DNA from: Luidia sarsii
Taxonomy: Eukaryota > Echinodermata > Asteroidea > Paxillosida > Luidiidae
Assembly (NCBI GenBank): GCA_949987565.1
Contig: OX465103.1
Location: 19,353,280 to 19,417,279 of the forward strand
Direction: 5' to 3'
Length of the DNA: 64,000 nt
Below, piece after piece: positions 25,201 through 36,156 of this stretch (positions are counted from its first letter, which is position 1; each line of letters opens with the position of its first letter). Below the pieces are notes generated by a model that was not told where the DNA came from, did no database searches, and saw only the letters and a program-made list of their open reading frames with translations. The translations under genes and the position numbers were made by a program.

Positions 25201-26150
25201 GGCCTAACCTTAATTATAACAATCTAACCGTTTACAAAATTAAACGGAAATTTTTAAGCTTATCTCGGGTGAACACGCCCAGATCGTGCGTCAAATCGGT
25301 AATGAGTGTCAAAACAGAAGTCTTGAACCAAGACTAATCGCCCCCACATGACGTGAACATTCTCACGCAGCGCCCATTCGGACCAATTCACAGCCCTTCC
25401 CTTGTACTGCGCTTCCCTTTGCTTCGAATCGCCAGTAACATGTCGACAGCGTGCATAAAGGGAGCCGCACACGAGAGGTATCTGCATGCTGAGCAAAAAA
25501 TCTCTCGAGTTCCGTTAGCTCAGCCTGTAGCTCCATCGCATGGATAAAAACCTTACTGTGTGCGGCAAACCATGGAGCTATAGCCTATAACCCCCAAACG
25601 GGACCACTGGCCCAATGAAAGTGTACGATCTGCCACGCTGCTAATGTGGAGAACTTAACCGCGAGTTACCAGCCCCCCCCCCATGTTCAACTCTTGCGGT
25701 TGGCTACAGAATTATTCATGAAGCAGCATTCTCGCATCGCACCGAGCCCAACATGTTACAGTAGACCAAAGTTTAATGAAACCTATGTAACCATAGACTG
25801 TAAGTAGCTCGAGATTCAACTCCGAATTACATGTGTAGCTCCATGGAATTAGACACGGCAAGGCGGTTTATCTGCTCGTGGGCGGCCGCGACCATCCTTA
25901 TCAGTACATGGTACGCGTGGAACACTGCGTGATGGTTATTGCAGGGAGTTAGCATGCGTATGGCCCAATGGTATACCATACCAGCAAGGCTTGTCGGTGA
26001 CCTGGGCTGGATATGGAGTGGGGGGGGGGGGTTGTCTGTGGTTAGTCTGGCACACGGTCGGCAGTCCAGAAGTCAATTAGGCGTGACAAAAATCCCTGGG
26101 CTATTCTAACCTTATCATGATTGTCCCGAAATGGAGCTGGGCTTGTGCAC
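25200..26150. other. Intronic stretch, no gene recognised
   Basis: This is the spacer between the two inverted arms. Homopolymer C and G runs (25672-25681, 26020-26030) are present, with no exon or element I can support. Confidence 0.3.
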
Positions 26151-26154
26151 GATG

Positions 26155-26440
26155 AAAACACCGTGAAAATACCGTGAGCTGTTCTTCTGTAAGGTCACCC
26201 AGTTCACGCCGTGAAAAAGGGCTTAATTTGCCGTGAGAAAAATCGCTCACGGTGATTTCACGGCGAAACTGCATTTTCACGGTGTTCAGATTCGTAGTGT
26301 CAGGACACTTCTACCGGTATTTCTTCCAGGCTAGGGGTTTTGTTTTAGCTATGCTTCACCATTAAAGAACTACATGTAGTCAGTTGAATGTACAACATCT
26401 CTGTTAGCTTCATTTCTACCTGTCATACTAGTTATGCTCA
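26155..26440. repeat. Foldback repeat (CACCGTGAAAA) followed by a short copy of repeat family 2
   Basis: 26155-26290 is related to 11652-11830, with ACACCGTGAAAAT at one end and ATTTTCACGGTGTT at the other. 26290-26440 resembles parts of 10000-10020 and 11190-11290. The two families lie side by side at both loci. 26440-27000 shows nothing recognisable. Confidence 0.5.
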
Positions 26441-26999
26441 AAATGTGATCATATAAACAGGTACATGTACATGATATGTGGGAGCCGAAAATGTGAGCCA
26501 CCAGGTCAGACCAGTGATTAAAAAAATCATACCAAATTTCCAGCTCTTCCTGCCCTGCTGTGGCCCCAGTTCACAATTGCCAGTAGTGTATGAACGTATT
26601 AAGTGTTTGGGGAGGTTTGTGGTCAGGTAGTCAAATCCTTGCTGAGGACATTAACAAAATAGCACCGAAGCCAGCCCCTTGTCTGAACATAAAGACATCA
26701 TAACCCTTTACTCTACCATCTTATTCTTAGACTGTCTATGAAACTAGCAGAGGGGGCAAGACCAAATTAGGACCTTGATAGACTAGCAACATGTTACATG
26801 GTATCTGCAGATTTCAGCAAGTCAAATTTAAGACTTTTTAAAGACATTTTCAATGGCACCTTTATTTGAATTTAAGACCAATAAAAATGAATATATACAA
26901 ATTTGCACTTTCCCATCGTGTCAACTTGAAAGTAGGCTTGGGCAGTTTTTCAGTTTAGATTTTTCAAAAACAGTGAAATTTTAATCCCCCCTTTTTTTA

Positions 27000-28115
27000 A
27001 AGGCATTTGCTGACCAAATCTACACTAAAAAGTATTTTGGGATCGTACTCGTCCTCATGATTTGTGCACGCTGTGCATGTGCATACACATTAATTTACAT
27101 TGAGGCTGATCGTTTGTCGTTGTGAAAGACCGCTGAACGATCCAGTTGGCTTGCACTCGGCACGTGTGCATTGATTAGTAGACTTCCACCAGTCCTTACA
27201 GTTGTTTTCTTACAAATAAACTAATGTTTATTACAGCTGTACCAGCGATGTTTCGAGTTTCTCGTAAGAAATGTATTTTCTAGAATTGTAGACATTTTTA
27301 GAAGGATTTGTCATTTATTTGTTGAGATATCAAAAGTTGAAAATTACATATAATTTTGGCAAAATTGCTCCATGTGGCGTCGCGGTATAGATAGAGCCAA
27401 AATGGAGGAGAAAAAAAGAGTAAAACTCGCATTTTTCTATCGCTGAGTGCATCCTGTAAAAATTGTCCGAATCTGCAAATTTGACACTTAAATTATATTC
27501 TCTTCTTTCTATCTATACCACTATCAAAATTAATGACAAAAGGAATAATATTGAATTACATGTGTACGCGGGAACAACATTCGGAGACAAATGATGAAAG
27601 TAGATCAGTTTAGTTATGACCGATTTCCCTTTGCGACGTTAGCAAGGATGGCCAGTCTAGGTGTGGTGTCCGCCTCTATGTAACGCCATAGGAACACTAC
27701 AGGACAAGTAGAGCCGAAACCAGCCTACGCGCTGCACTGTAACATGACACAACACGTCTTTACACACACTGTATACTGCAAACTGCATGTATGCACAGTG
27801 GCTGCATGGCTGCATACGCATACGCTGCACTACTCAAGCATGATCGGAACTTCCAAAAGAATACTACTACTATTTGCAAGACGGTTTATTACTGCGGCAC
27901 ACTACAAAAAAACAACAATTTACTTTACCACCGAAACCAAACAAATGGATTGGGATAATAATGGGGTTCTTTCTTTATCGTTTGAACTGTGTGTGATTTT
28001 CTTTTGTTTTCTTTTCTTTTTCATTAAAAAACAAAACAAAAATGGTTTTACGGTCTAACCATGGTTTAACCAAGTCAAGGGTCCGGTGGTTTTTTCGGTT
28101 TTGATTTTTCCCAAA
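27000..28115 (-). repeat. Interspersed repeat family 1, right arm of a long inverted repeat
   Basis: Read on the minus strand, the markers of the 24232-25200 arm recur: GATTTGGTCAGCAAATGCC, the AAACTAATG/CTAG block, CTTGCTAACGTCGC, GCGGACACC/GGTTTCGGC and a CATGACACA block. The AAACCG-rich tail is at the far end (28040-28115). Arms are diverged and about 1 kb long, with 1.8 kb between them. Confidence 0.65.
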
Positions 28116-28298
28116 CCGCCCAAGCTTACTTGAAAGCATGCACTTTCCATCATCAAGAATACCAGTATCCGTCATCAAGAAGCTGAAACAATCAAAATCT
28201 TAGCACTTTTAGGCACTTCCAACTCCTACATAGAAATGGGGGGTGATATACAAAAATGTTGCAAACTGCTTACTGACTAAAATTACCAAAATATAAAT

Positions 28299-28406
28299 CT
28301 TAAAATTTAGTGGGCCTGACGTTTCGATCCTAGCAGGACCTTTCTCAAAAAGCTTTTTGAGAAAGGTCCTGCTAGGATCGAAACGTCAGGCCCACTAAAT
28401 TTTAAG
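28299..28406. repeat. Perfect 108-bp palindrome made of two PLE termini
   Basis: Each 54-base arm begins CTTAAAATTTAGTGGGCC and runs through the PLE terminal motif to TTTCTCAAAAAG. The arms are exact reverse complements with no spacer, centred between 28352 and 28353. Each arm carries the hammerhead-like GGTCC...GGATCGAAACGTC motif. It looks like two PLE ends joined head to head with no PLE body beside it. Confidence 0.9.
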
Positions 28407-28409
28407 TCC

Positions 28410-29430
28410 TACATAGAAAATTAACCCACCTGGAAAGAGACTGCAAACTGCAAAGGACTAATCACAAACAACCACAGAAAAAATATCACTCTGCCACTGA
28501 ACTGTGCGTGATCAAGCCTGATCCTAATCCTCCTATGCCTACACTCCAAAATATAGTTCCATTAAGCGCCAAACAAAACGTCATTTCCCCTATCAACAGG
28601 ATCCACAACAAGAATCAAAAGTTCAAAACCCCAGCAAAAAAGAACACTAGCAAATAATCACTTCTGAGTAGTTACTCAAAGCTATAGGGGCACCGAAATC
28701 CTCAATCGACACAGCAAGAAAAAATATATACATGTACAAGTATATAACATACGATAACGTGAACAGTTCGATCTCGATGGTTTGAAGGATCACGAAATCA
28801 CAACCCCAAGAACTCCCAAGGGGTCAAGAAAGGATTAGAGAAATCAGAAAAACATACCTTACAAACTAGATGTAAATTCCTAGAAAATAAACGGCTCTGG
28901 AGGTTAAAGAGCGACACGAAATGAGGACGAGAATTCAGAAGCAAACTGCTATGAAAAAACGTGTGAGAACTCTCCTCCCGATTTAGTCTTTAAATCAGCC
29001 TCAATAAGGCTCCTCAAGCAAAAAAGGTAAAAGCATGACAATCTGAGCTATCCAGTCCTTAGATGGTGGCCTTCCTAAATAGTCAACTAGTCTTTGCTGA
29101 GGTGGGGTGTCAGTCATTATGCATTTCACTATTAACTATTAAATGTATCTTCTGGGATCATAGTTGTTTCACATTGAAAATCCACATCAGATGTTTATGC
29201 AATTAACAAAGGCTGTTTTCTTAGTACTGAATTAAGCAATTGTTGGGACAGAGCTGTCTTTTATTATTAACAGGGTAAAACATAATACACAAGGGTGCCT
29301 TACAATGGGTTTTTTCTGTAACACATGGTGTCCACGGGTCATTAAAAAGTCTTAAAAAGTCTTAAATTAAACTTTCCAAACTTAACCACATCGTGCGGGG
29401 ACCTTCGAAATCGGAACTCCGCTTGTGTGA
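28410..29430. other. Intronic stretch, no gene recognised
   Basis: AT-rich, with no ORF of interest and no recognisable element on either strand. Confidence 0.35.
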
Positions 29431-29433
29431 CTA

Positions 29434-30071
29434 TGCGACGGGGCCCTCCGAATCCGTACACCACTATTGTCCACATTTTAAACAAAGACTCTTTTCAGCT
29501 TAGAAGCAATACGAATCAGTACAAAGACCCTTTTTGACGCAAGTTGCCACATGAATTGCAAGATAAGCAGCAGTAATTGGGACCTTCACTGTGGATGATC
29601 GAGGGATACCGCACTGCCTCTAAAAGCACGCGGGGGACATTGTGTTGGCATGCAACACAGCCCAACAGTCGTTGGTCAGGCAGTGGAATTCCACCCACAT
29701 TCTTCACCGCAATCTGTACGCTCGGTTGTGGCTGACCAACTTGAAGATTTGACTGCCTGGAGTGGAGGCTGTAGTCTGCAGTCAGGGATTGACAGCACCG
29801 TACACGCACACACACACACAAGTCCGTTACGGTCCATTGATGACGCACAATGGGCCCTTTTTCGAACGGATAATCTCTTGACAAAAGCCACAACGACGTC
29901 CGAATTGTGCCAGGTTTTACTCTGTTGTACCCATAGTATACCCTTATCGATTTATGTCACAGAAATATATTGTTCCGATTGTTTTGGCGAGATTTTAAAA
30001 TGATGCATTTGTTCAAAAACCTCCGTATGGCGGTCATCGGCGCTGAAAAACCACCGGCGCAAAGTGGTTAA
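29434..30071 (-). repeat. Interspersed repeat family 3, copy L
   Basis: This is the inverse of 54527-55086 over its whole length. On the minus strand it starts TTAACCACTTTGCGCC, GGTGGTTTTTCAGCGCC, and ends GGACAATAGTGGTG, GGATTCGGAGGGCCCC. A third, 5'-truncated copy is at 32855-33275. A CACACACACA tract sits in the middle. It is non-coding; the 125- and 117-residue ORFs are accidental. Confidence 0.75.
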
Positions 30072-30742
30072 TTGACTCCATGGACTCCATTTGAGGAAGA
30101 AGAGGAGTGGATGACTGAATGTGAGGAGGATTTTGTTCAAGTCCTTGTCCAGGCAAGACGTGCCATGGATCATTCCCCTCAACCCTCAAGCAATGTGGGT
30201 GCAGCCATGACTCCTCCAATGCCTTTCGCGTCACCAGAACCTTCCATGCCTGTGAGCACAGGAATCTCGACGCTGATGCCAAGCCAAACTCCACCCACAC
30301 CACTGCACACAACATTCTCCTCATCGTTGGCTACCCCAAAGATGGCACGGATGAAATTTCCAACTTTCAGCGGGGATCTGAAGGACTTAAAACGATTTAA
30401 GAATCTTTTCATCCACTGTGCAGGCAATTTGGAAGGGAGGGACGGTCTTTTTACCAGCTTACTGAAGCAATGGCGAATAGCAGGGAGCGCAACATGATTA
30501 AAGGTTGTATCAATGTTCAACGTGCTTGGCAGGTGTTGGATGAATGTTACGGGGATGAAGACAAGATAGTCGATAGCCTGCTAAAGCAGCTCAGCGAGTT
30601 GAAGCCGTACGAGATCAAGGGGAAGGTCAACCTGTCCGCCATGAGACGATTTGTCCAGACACTCCAGACGTTTGAGACACAAGCAGAGATAGTTGGTCTT
30701 TCAGGGGAGCTGAACAGTCGGATGATGTTGACTGTTGAGTAG
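30072..30742 (+). pseudogene. BEL/Pao retrotransposon Gag, N-terminal part (broken)
   Basis: The frame at 30072-30497 is a Gag-like N-terminal region with KFPTFSGDLKDLKRFKNLF, the typical start of the Pao/BEL Gag domain (P-F-x-G-D). A shifted frame at 30470-30742 continues with AWQVLDECYGDEDKIVDSLL and ELKPYEIKGKVNLSAM, matching the Gag region that precedes the zinc knuckles. A stop and frame change separate it from the next piece. Gag would coat the RNA in virus-like particles. The reading frame is disrupted at least twice. Confidence 0.7.
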
Positions 30743-30745
30743 CAA

Positions 30746-31663
30746 ATGACAGAAATGCCACACAAGGATGACAGGATGACTAGATCAGCCAATGCAGTCT
30801 CCGTCAACTCACATTGGAAGCAAGGGAAAGGTTCCCGACCAGATTCCCCTAAGTGTACGTTGCACAAGGACTGGAACACCCACTACATGAAGACTTGTAA
30901 CAGATTTTGGGGCCTGCAGATGAAGGAGAAGTTCAGCATCATGAAGGAGAACAGCATCTCCACCCGATGTGGTCACAACAATTGCATAGCAGGCAAGCCT
31001 CCCCTTGACTTCCGAAAGTGCCAATTCATAGCACCATGCTGGATCCACACATGTGGGAGTGATGAGTATTTTGCCTCCATCTGCCCCAAGGTCAATGGGA
31101 ATAAAAGTGACCAATACATGCACAGCTACCCAACAAACCATGCTAACAATTTGAGGTCGGACCAGTCCAACAGCACGATGAAGTCCTCGCCAACCGTTAC
31201 TGCTGGAAAGTTTCACGCTACCCTGCCCACAGTAATGGGTAACCTCCGATGTGGCAACAAGCGACAGCTTGTGCGCATCCTTCTGGATGGAGGAAGCCAA
31301 GCAACACTGGTGAGGACAGGAATCTTCCCGAGGAAGGTGGACGACGTCTTCCAAGACCATGAGCTCAGTCTTGCTGGTGGCGATCAGATCAAGCAAAAGC
31401 TGAGGATCTTGAACTGTGAGATTGGGAATATAAGCGGAAGTTTTACCTGCCCAATAACTGTCACTGATATCGAGAAGCCCTGTGGTGATTCACCTGTCAT
31501 TCTCCAAGATCACCTTCAGACATATGGACATTTGACAAATGTTGAGATCGACGCAGCTCCATCTTCGGTCATCGGCATTCTACTCGGTGTCGACAACTCA
31601 CAACTCACGGTATGGGAGGAATTCATCAGAGGCAGCAGATCAGATGACCCGGTTGCAGTATGA
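30746..31663 (+). pseudogene. BEL/Pao Gag zinc-knuckle region and aspartic protease (broken)
   Basis: The 305-residue open frame has a Cys/His array (CTLHKDWNTHYMKTCNRF about residues 37-54, later CGHNNC and CWIHTCGSDEYFASIC) like the extended zinc region of Pao elements. Then comes a retropepsin-like segment, LVRILLDGGSQATLV, with DGG in place of the usual DSG/DTG triad, and further on the SSVIGILLGVD strand. The protease active-site serine/threonine is replaced by glycine. The ORF ends just after the protease, where RT would follow. RT catalytic motifs are missing. Confidence 0.72.
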
Positions 31664-31766
31664 TGTCTACTTGGTTGGTTCATCCAGGGTGGTCCAGCAG
31701 CCAACACTGCACCACTCGTCAACTACATCAGTGTAGCAGCATCCGGCTCATCTTTCCTCTGACACA

Positions 31767-32348
31767 TTGAGCGTGAAAGCAGTGACAATACTGTCTGATC
31801 AAGTCCCTACAAAGTGCAAGATATTAGCATGGACGTCATCATTCTATGATGTTTTTGGGATGCTTGCTGGAGTCGTCATATGTCCTAAGATCATGCTCCA
31901 AAAGCTCTGGCAGATAAGCATAGATTGGGACATCCCGCTGAATGACAGGCCAGAACTATGCAGTATGCTAAAGAGTATTACCAGTGACCTACTGGAGGCA
32001 GTTAACATCGAGATCCCACGATGCCTAATCCGAAACAGTTTCAAGAGGAAAAGACCTCTGCCAGAAGTTTCCCTTCATGGAGCAAGTTTGACTGCCATCA
32101 GTTGGCTCTGTGGACAGTCAAAGTCATTTCATTCGTTTGTGGCTTGCCGGGTAGGAGAAATCACAGCAGACAAATCAGAAGAGGCTCCAGATGCAGGGAT
32201 CCCCGAGCAACAAGTAAACCCAGAAACTACGGAGAGTTCCCCCGAGTGCAAGAACACCGAGCTAGGTGGCCCCTACAGACAGTGCGGGACCTGCTTGAGA
32301 ATGCTCGCATCCCCCCTAGCTGGCTGCACTCCAAGCCCCAGGCCATAG
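31767..32348 (+). pseudogene. BEL/Pao Pol fragment (RT C-terminal / connection region)
   Basis: The frame contains SSFYDVFGMLAGVVICPKIMLQKLW, resembling the Pao segment D-P-L-G...K..+Q.+W after RT, then WDIPLN, and near residue 110 ISWLCGQSKSFHSFVACRVGEI, resembling the W+..G....F.ANRV.EI part of the RNase H region. The intervening sequence is compressed and later residues are out of frame, so this is a deleted fragment. No integrase or intact RT is seen. It lies between inverted copies of repeat family 3. Confidence 0.62.
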
Positions 32349-32349
32349 G

Positions 32350-32854
32350 CTTGGAGACTATTGCCCGTTCAGGAAATCCGGACAAGAGCCCTGTGGGTGA
32401 TGTCACAGTACTGGAGTGTCCGGGCCCATTGAGCTGTAACCACCCCCCTGATAGCGCTCCGAGCCACGTGGGCTGGGAGACTGCTCGGGGAGGTCGGACA
32501 AAAGCCCCTCACGGTACTCGGTATGGAATGCCACTGTGTCTGAGGGGCGCAGGATCCCGGGGTTCATTGAACCGTGACCACCAGTCATGCCGGCCCGCCG
32601 CACATTCGGGGGAGGATTAAGGGGAGCGAGACAGACCGCCGCCATGTTTCGTTTTCCCTGGCAACCCTTCTTGACCTTAGCCATGGCAGTCTGGGCCGGC
32701 CTGCCCTTGCCTGTGCTGGTCCTTGGTTTGGTTGTCCCGCTATCGACGGGCAGGGGGGAGACCCAACTTGGCTCCCAACTCCGCCAGCGGGACTGCCAGT
32801 GCTCACACCCGACTGTGGCTGAGGGGTATCAGTGAATCAATGTTGCAAAACAGG
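32350..32854. other. GC-rich stretch, nothing assigned
   Basis: Several overlapping ORFs on both strands are produced by high GC content. No domain is recognised. It may be diverged BEL/Pao tail or flank. Confidence 0.3.
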
Positions 32855-33275
32855 ACGCTTTTGTCAAGGGATTATCAACCCTCAAAGATGGGCCATTTGT
32901 GTGTTGTTTCATCTACTCCGAGAACTTTGTGTGCTGCAACCCTTCTACCGCAAACATACCTGCACTCCAGCGGACAGAGGATCCAGCTGGACGGCCTCAA
33001 CAGAGAGTGCAATTTGAGGTAAAGGGCAGCGGGTGCATTCCATAGTCTGTACGGTGACCGCATTGGTTGTGGGGCAGGCCAGCACACTGTCTCTTGTAGT
33101 AGCGGGCAGACCCTCGATTGTTCACAATGAAGCCCCACAAAAGCACCATTGTTACCGCTGATCTGGCAATTCATGCAGCAACATACATGTACATGCAGCA
33201 AAAACGGTTTGTCATGATAAATATTGCTGAAAATATTAGTCTTTGTCTACAGTTTGGACAATAGCGGCGTCAAAA
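32855..33275 (+). repeat. Interspersed repeat family 3, copy C (truncated)
   Basis: It matches the 54700-55065 part of copy R in order: CTTTTGTCAAGGGATTAT, GGGCCATTTGTG, CACTCCAGCGGAC, TTCATGCAGCAAC, GGTTTGTCATGATAAAT, TTAGTCTTTGTCTACA and GGACAATAGCGGCG. The starting TTAACCAC end is missing. Its orientation is opposite to copy L, so the BEL/Pao fragment sits between inverted copies. Confidence 0.6.
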
Positions 33276-33319
33276 TTTTGAAACTCCCTGAGCGGCTATA
33301 GACACCCTCCCTATGCATG

Positions 33320-34390
33320 GGGTTAAAGCGCTTTCACGTGACACGTGGTGACGTCATGAACTTTTCAAGTCAAGACTACTGTGCATAATTTCAGCATTGG
33401 TTCTATGCATTTGCCAAGTTTGAAAAAGAAGAAGCTTTTTCAATGGCAAAAATGGCTTCCACAAACCCATGTACAAAGTCTGTGGCATTTTGGCGACAAA
33501 ATGTCTATGTCTGTTTTGCACTAAGTCAATGGGACTTGATGATATTATATTATTTAAATATTCATAAAAATTCGAAACAATGACCAATTAATGCCAAATT
33601 TAAGATTTTGTCGTTCAATAACTACCTGCCCACCAAGTTTCAAGGTCATTGGCCAATGGCTTATATAAAATAATATGAAAAGTTCATGATCTCATTAATA
33701 TTCATAAGATGATGTCACAATCGCTAAAAGGGTCATTTTTTGGATACACCTTTTCCCAACTTAGATACATGCCAAATATAACACCCATACCTTCCAATCC
33801 TAACCCGGAATGCACACACACATTTTGTGCATAAAGTCTATGGGACTTTATTATTATAATATTCAAAAATTCATAATCATTTGAAACAATAACCGATTCA
33901 TGCCATACTTGTTATTTTGAATGAGTGGTTCAATATCTATCTTCCCACAAAGTTTCAAGGTCATTGGCCAATGGCTTATATGTGTTTTGAAAATTCGCAT
34001 TTTGATGACATCATGATTGCTTAATGTCATTTTGGCTTCAGAAGGTGTTTCTAAATGCTATTCCCAATAAATATAAGAAAAAATGAAAAAAATCTTGCAG
34101 TGTTGGTAAAATATGCTCAATTGAATGTAAAAAAATTAAATTTTCATTACCTCATTAATATTCATGAGATGACGTCAAACTGAAATGATGGCAATTTTTG
34201 GATTCACCCTTTCCCAACTTACAGTGTAGATATAGTGTAAAACAGGATCAATCCGAACTTGTATTTTTGCTAAAAATGGCGTTTGAAATTTGCCCCTTTT
34301 AAGCGGTGTCACGTGACACGTGTTGACATCATGAACTTTTCAAGGTTACTGTGAATAATTTCAGCATGGGTTCTATGCAATGGCGAATTC
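33320..34390. repeat. Imperfect internal duplications, about 0.3-1 kb apart
   Basis: CACGTGACACGTGGTGACGTCATGAACTTTTCAAG at 33336 recurs as a near copy at 34311. CAAGTTTCAAGGTCATTGGCCAATGGCTTATAT at about 33633 recurs at 33953. CTCATTAATATTCATxAGATGA occurs at 33691 and 34152, each followed by TTTTGGATxCACCxTTTCCCAACTTA. This is an old tandem amplification of a non-coding element. Confidence 0.6.
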
Positions 34391-34659
34391 AAAACGCTGT
34401 CTGAACCGTACTTTGTGATATACATGCATCGGTAAGAATACAAGACCATTACTGTACATGTAGCACTGCGTGAAACACTCCCGCAAACAATTTGTATAAG
34501 ACAGGACAATAGAGACATTGTTTTGGCCAAGTTTGGCCAAAATGATTTACACTGTATAAAAAAGTACACGGAGTGTATAACATAAACATACATAATATGT
34601 AGTCCTTTTTTTTTTATTAAATATGATTCCTGTTAAAAGTTAATAAATTGTTTGCATAC

Positions 34660-34807
34660 CTGTATCCTTAGCATCATCCGTCTGTTAACAGATTGAAGTT
34701 TCTTTTGACGATCTTCAGCAGCCTTGAATTTCGATTGTTCTCTTTGAAGTTTCATGATGTAATCAACAGAGCACTTTAGAATGGTTCCCTTATTTTGTCT
34801 CTGGTCT
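34660..34807 (-). CDS. MITF: MITF/TFEB-like bHLH-zipper transcription factor, helix 2 and zipper exon
   Basis: This 148-bp internal exon encodes the second helix and leucine zipper that mediate dimerisation and help position the factor on E-box DNA. Reading the minus strand it gives [20 protein letters not shown], then [20 protein letters not shown] and NRRMMLRIQ, a close match to the MITF segment [20 protein letters not shown] and following. The acceptor is a TTTCTTTTCATTTAAG tract (34808-34823) and the donor is CAG|GTATGC. The first base completes a split codon from the previous exon, while the 3' end is in phase 0. It is too short to appear as an ATG-initiated ORF. The basic region and helix 1 were not found up to base 64000, so the preceding intron is longer than 29 kb or its exon was missed. 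Confidence 0.93.
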
Positions 34808-34869
34808 CTTAAATGAAAAGAAATAAAATAAAGAAATATATATGAAAACCTATGTTCCAGATTCCTTAC

Positions 34870-35745
34870 AAATCTATTTGCCTAATTATTGTAATCCTCA
34901 CAAAGGGATTAAGCCCGCAATGGGAGGGAGTTTTTCCCCCACCCCTGGCATTCCTTTTGACTCTCTGGCAGGGGCCAGTAGAGTCGCTATTGTTGGGAAA
35001 TTGTAACTTTGAGTGGGAAGGAACTGGGAGGAGGGTTGCTGATTAGCATAAGCATTCAAGGGGTAATGGTTGGGTATAAAACCCTGGTGGCAGTGCATGG
35101 GCGTTGGCCAGTCACATCTACCACCATCTGAGGAGGTTGGGGCAACTGCTTTCTGTTGAGGGTTCTTCCGTTTCATCATTTCAAGATTGAGTTAAGTATA
35201 CTCCTTATGTTTGATTGGCAACCCTCAGCCACTTTCTGGTACTTTATTTATTTCATTTCTGCATTTTTAGTGCAGGCCACACCAGCCACTGAGCCACCAC
35301 CTTACTGTACAGGCAGCTGTATATTTTGTCACTTCTCCCCTTTGCTTTCTACTCCCTCCTCTCCTTCTCCTTCCCTGTCCTGTGTTTTTCCAGTTTATTT
35401 CATGGGGTTTTCTTGTCCAAATTATGTTAGCTTCATTTCCTTCTGTTTATTCATACACTGTATATTGTAATAATTTAATTATTAATCCCTACCCTACTCC
35501 TTGCCCTTCTCTTTGATCTTTCCCCCTCCTCTCACTAATCCCTACCTTACTCCTTCCCCTTCCCTTTGATCTCTCCCTACCAGCTTCACTCTTTGTCCTT
35601 TGTTTCTCATCCGTGTCCTATTCACTCTCTCCCCCTTCCTTTGTGTACATGTGTCTGTTTTGTCCTTGTCACTCTGCCTTTGAGAAAGGTCCTGCTAGGA
35701 TCGAAACGTCAGGCCCACTAAATTTTAAAATTTAATTATTCATTA
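34870..35745 (+). mobile_element. Penelope-like element terminal fragment (promoter-like region to terminal motif)
   Basis: The segment has a TATA-like GGGTATAAAA (35072-35081), a long pyrimidine-rich tract (35330-35650) and, at 35675-35735, TGCCTTTGAGAAAGGTCC, GCTAGGATCGAAACGTC and AGGCCCACTAAATTTTAA. Its last ~280 bp are the inverse of 63687-63990. No RT or nuclease coding sequence is present. It is probably a solo PLE terminal repeat. The left border is uncertain. Confidence 0.6.
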
Positions 35746-35905
35746 AAACCCTGGAGGGCCCTCTGGAACTACCTGTTGCTCCGTCCGTTACATTATGTAT
35801 TCATTTTTGAAGAGAGACAGTTCATAAGGAATTGATGTACATACATCACTATGGGTACATGTTATTGTTGGGAATTGTTTCTATACTCAGTGCACGACCT
35901 CGACC

Positions 35906-35978
35906 AGCCCGGTGGTCCAGTGGTTAACACGTCCGTACTAGAATTCGGGAGTCGCGGGTTCGAATCCCGCCCGAGCTG
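35906..35978 (+). ncRNA. tRNA-like unit 1
   Basis: A 73-nt cloverleaf: acceptor AGCCCGG with CCGAGCT (one mismatch in this copy), D arm, anticodon arm TCCGT/TCGGG with an eight-base loop ACTAGAAT, and T arm GCGGG-TTCGAAT-CCCGC. The A box (TGGTCCAGTGG) and B box (GGTTCGAATCC) fit the Pol III consensus. The anticodon arm is irregular (no U33, eight-base loop), so a working tRNA is unlikely. TTTTT follows 12 nt downstream. Confidence 0.6.
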
Positions 35979-36156
35979 CCTGAAATATTTTTATCAGGCA
36001 CCAGGCAAAGCACTGAGCATTCAGTGTTTACTACGTCGAGTAAGGGCAAAACCTCTTTGAATTACATTCTCCTCAACGCAAACATTATGTTATAGCTATG
36101 ATGCAACGCGGTACCCGCCGCTATACATTATTCGAATCCACCACACGACCTCGACC

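Larger units (their letters stand above)
8001..34659 (-). other. Large phase-0 intron of the MITF-like gene
   Basis: The donor is CAG|GTATGC at 34660/34659 and the acceptor is CTACAG|GAAC at 8001/8000. The protein runs RRMMLRIQ | ELEMRCKQ across it, the same break as in MITF-family proteins (LLLRIQ | ELEMQ). At about 26.7 kb it is filled with repeats: hAT-like, BEL/Pao and PLE pieces, satellites and inverted repeats, listed separately. Confidence 0.85.

Noticed and set aside
29434..30071. Repeat family 3 as the LTR of the BEL/Pao element
   Set aside because: The downstream copy is inverted and not direct, and no TG...CA ends or primer site are visible.
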